Assembly (NCBI RefSeq): GCF_007859295.1
Contig: NZ_VOHB01000002.1
Coordinates: forward strand, 2,466,043-2,530,042
From: Planococcus sp. CPCC 101016
Lineage (GTDB): Bacteria; Bacillota; Bacilli; Bacillales_A; Planococcaceae
Reading direction: 5' to 3'
DNA length: 64,000 bases
Shown here: positions 62,596 through 64,000 of the stretch, one piece after another
Position numbering within the stretch: the stretch's first letter is position 1
How the letters are laid out: every line of letters starts with the position of its first letter
Made by a program: the position numbers and the translations under genes
The notes under the pieces: generated by a model
What the model was told of the DNA's origin: nothing
The model's database searches: none
Seen by the model: only the letters and a program-made list of their open reading frames with translations

Positions 62596-63973
62596 TCAAT
62601 TGACCTCCCAATGCCCGAAGCATCGGTCTGAATTTAACCCATGTCTCGTCATACTCTGATTCCGGCGTAGAATCTGCTACAATTCCGCCGCCCGCATATA
62701 AATAAGCTTTTTCTCCGTCCAATAAAGCCGACCGAATCGCGACTGCAAATTCACCGTCTCCCTTAGCATCAATCCAACCAATAGGAGCTGCATAATAGCC
62801 GCGGTTCATCGCTTCGTGTTCCCGGATCATGTGCAACGCTTCAAGTTTGGGTTCTCCTCCGAGCGCCGGTGTCGGATGAAGAACTTCCACCAGATCAAAT
62901 AATGTCGCGTCTGGATTCAACTTGCCCTCTACCGGTGTATACAAATGCTGAATATCTCTAATCTTCATCAGCTTCGGTAACTTCGGCACAACAGTCCGGC
63001 TGCAGTTTGCTTCAAAAACTTCGCTAATCATCTTAACCACGTATTGGTGTTCAGCACGATTTTTTGGATCTTTCAACAATGCTTCTCCCAATTCCATATC
63101 CTTCTCGACTGTTTTCCCCCGTGGAGTAGAACCAGCCAAACAGGTCGATAGTGCTTTTTGGTCTTCTACTTTCACCAAGCGTTCAGGTGTTGCACCAAAG
63201 AAAAACTGCTCTTCCGCCTCCAAACCAAATAGAAAGCTTTCAGGCTGTTCATTCGACACTTGGTACAATGCAGAAGCCGGTGACAATTTGTGTTCAAATT
63301 CCAATCGCAATGCCCGCGCAATGACGACCTTCTCCACTTCTTTGGCTTTAATAATGTCTGTGACCTGCTGAATAGAAGCCAGATATTCTTCTTTTCTTAA
63401 TTCTGTTCGGCCGGTTGCCCGCGGTTTATCGTATTTGTCTACTTCAGATACCTGCGCCGCATGAATCAATTTGTCCCGTTCTTTCCGCATCGCATCAAAT
63501 TCTGCAAAACTCTCCTGTTTTTCAGTGATTAAGTGGATACTGACAAAAGCCTGCTCGCCTTTTAAAATCAACTGGAAAGTCGGCACTGCAAAATAAGCCT
63601 GTGGGAACTTTGTCCATTCACTTGATTTTCCATTTAATGGATCAAATGAAAAGCCACCGAACAGCACAGGCTGGACCGAGTGTTCTTCGTTGACGATTTG
63701 TCGGCAAAGACTTGTCCAATCCTCTTTTATTTTCTCAAAACGTCCATTTGTTTTATTTGTGGAAAGCACGTGGGCATGCCCGATTCCGACTAATGTAAAA
63801 GTCTTTTCGCGATTCTGCCAATACATCCGCTTTCCCTTATGGTCATTTCCACCAGCTTCAAAAAAAGCCAATGCAGACATTCGTGCTACTTCAATTGTTT
63901 CAGTATAAAAGCGGTAGCCTTCGTATGGGCCCGCCGCAAATTGCTGGGTCGATGAAGACGATTCTGAATTCAC
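62582..63973 (-). CDS. menF: isochorismate synthase
   Basis: Chorismate-binding family enzyme converting chorismate to isochorismate, the branch into menaquinone. The C-terminal catalytic domain (about 200-455) shows KVVIARALRLEF, FFGATPERLVKV, LAGSTPRGKT, HLYTPVEGKL, LHPTPALGGEPK and GWIDAKGDGEFAVAIRSA. GTG start at 63973 after GGAGGTAATCAG. First gene of the operon as far as the window shows; its promoter lies beyond the right edge. Confidence 0.95.
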   Translation of the reverse strand: MNSESSSSTQQFAAGPYEGYRFYTETIEVARMSALAFFEAGGNDHKGKRMYWQNREKTFTLVGIGHAHVLSTNKTNGRFEKIKEDWTSLCRQIVNEEHSVQPVLFGGFSFDPLNGKSSEWTKFPQAYFAVPTFQLILKGEQAFVSIHLITEKQESFAEFDAMRKERDKLIHAAQVSEVDKYDKPRATGRTELRKEEYLASIQQVTDIIKAKEVEKVVIARALRLEFEHKLSPASALYQVSNEQPESFLFGLEAEEQFFFGATPERLVKVEDQKALSTCLAGSTPRGKTVEKDMELGEALLKDPKNRAEHQYVVKMISEVFEANCSRTVVPKLPKLMKIRDIQHLYTPVEGKLNPDATLFDLVEVLHPTPALGGEPKLEALHMIREHEAMNRGYYAAPIGWIDAKGDGEFAVAIRSALLDGEKAYLYAGGGIVADSTPESEYDETWVKFRPMLRALGGQLSDES

Positions 63974-64000
63974 CTGATTACCTCCGTTTTAAGACAATAG

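Overview
The window reads as chromosomal core DNA of a low-to-moderate GC Gram-positive bacterium of the Bacillales, most likely Planococcaceae (Planococcus/Planomicrobium type). The reason is gene order. The series rpsD, tyrS, acsA/acuABC, ccpA, aroA, ytxJHG, murC, sftA, ytpRQP, ytoP, ytzB, ytnP, trmB, pepV, ytzE, murJ, leuS, ytqAB, metK, pckA, ytmA, ytkD, dps and menFDHBEC closely follows the Bacillus subtilis rpsD-to-men segment. T-boxes, an S-box, a yybP-ykoY element and SigB-type promoters fit the same group. The family placement is inference; no marker for a species is visible.

Layout. 1-1060: 5'-truncated rpsD, a five-copy 20-21 bp tandem repeat, and an unannotated 50-residue membrane protein with its own promoter, hairpin leader and terminator. 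1075-4378: an RsbR-type STAS protein, a cytoplasmic B12-binding-protein homologue, a 0.6 kb block with two GC-rich intergenic repeats, and a general stress protein. 4529-9207: tyrS with its T-box, and a class A penicillin-binding protein with an acidic Pro/Glu tail. 9300-13634: acetate metabolism, acsA diverging from acuABC. 13796-26056: ccpA, aroA, the ytxGHJ stress operon, murC, sftA and the ytp/yto genes. 26339-38875: small housekeeping genes (trmB, lipid kinase, D-amino-acid transaminase, pepV, murJ, leuS with its T-box). 39169-45359: a CoA-transferase pair with a cre-like site, a two-gene tRNA wobble-modification operon, an orphan lipoprotein, a TerC protein under a manganese riboswitch, and a HAD hydrolase. 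45565-53435: a flavin monooxygenase, ytpA, a gamma-carbonic-anhydrase-like protein, metK (SAM-I riboswitch), pckA (CcpN-like operator), ytmA-ytkD and dps. 53543-56501: yidD, a Zur-box-controlled zinc-binding lipoprotein, a MOSC protein and a small ATPase. 56707-63973: the menaquinone operon menF-menD-menH-menB-menE-menC.

How the genes work together. Carbon flow around acetyl-CoA and gluconeogenesis recurs: acsA with its acetylation/deacetylation control by AcuA and AcuC, the global regulator ccpA, a cre-like site before scoAB, and pckA with a CcpN-like operator. A second theme is general stress: SigB-type promoters precede the YflT-domain protein, ytxGHJ and dps, and an RsbR paralogue lies nearby. 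Envelope synthesis is represented by murC, murJ, a class A PBP and a D-amino-acid transaminase.

No phage, insertion sequence, CRISPR array, restriction or defence system, tRNA or rRNA was found. I did not find a convincing new multi-gene system. The best leads are the small-protein unit at 742-1060, the repeat block at 3143-3780, and the inverted pair of CcpN-like sites in front of pckA. Many start codons were placed from ribosome binding sites and differ from the longest open frame; this is noted where it matters.
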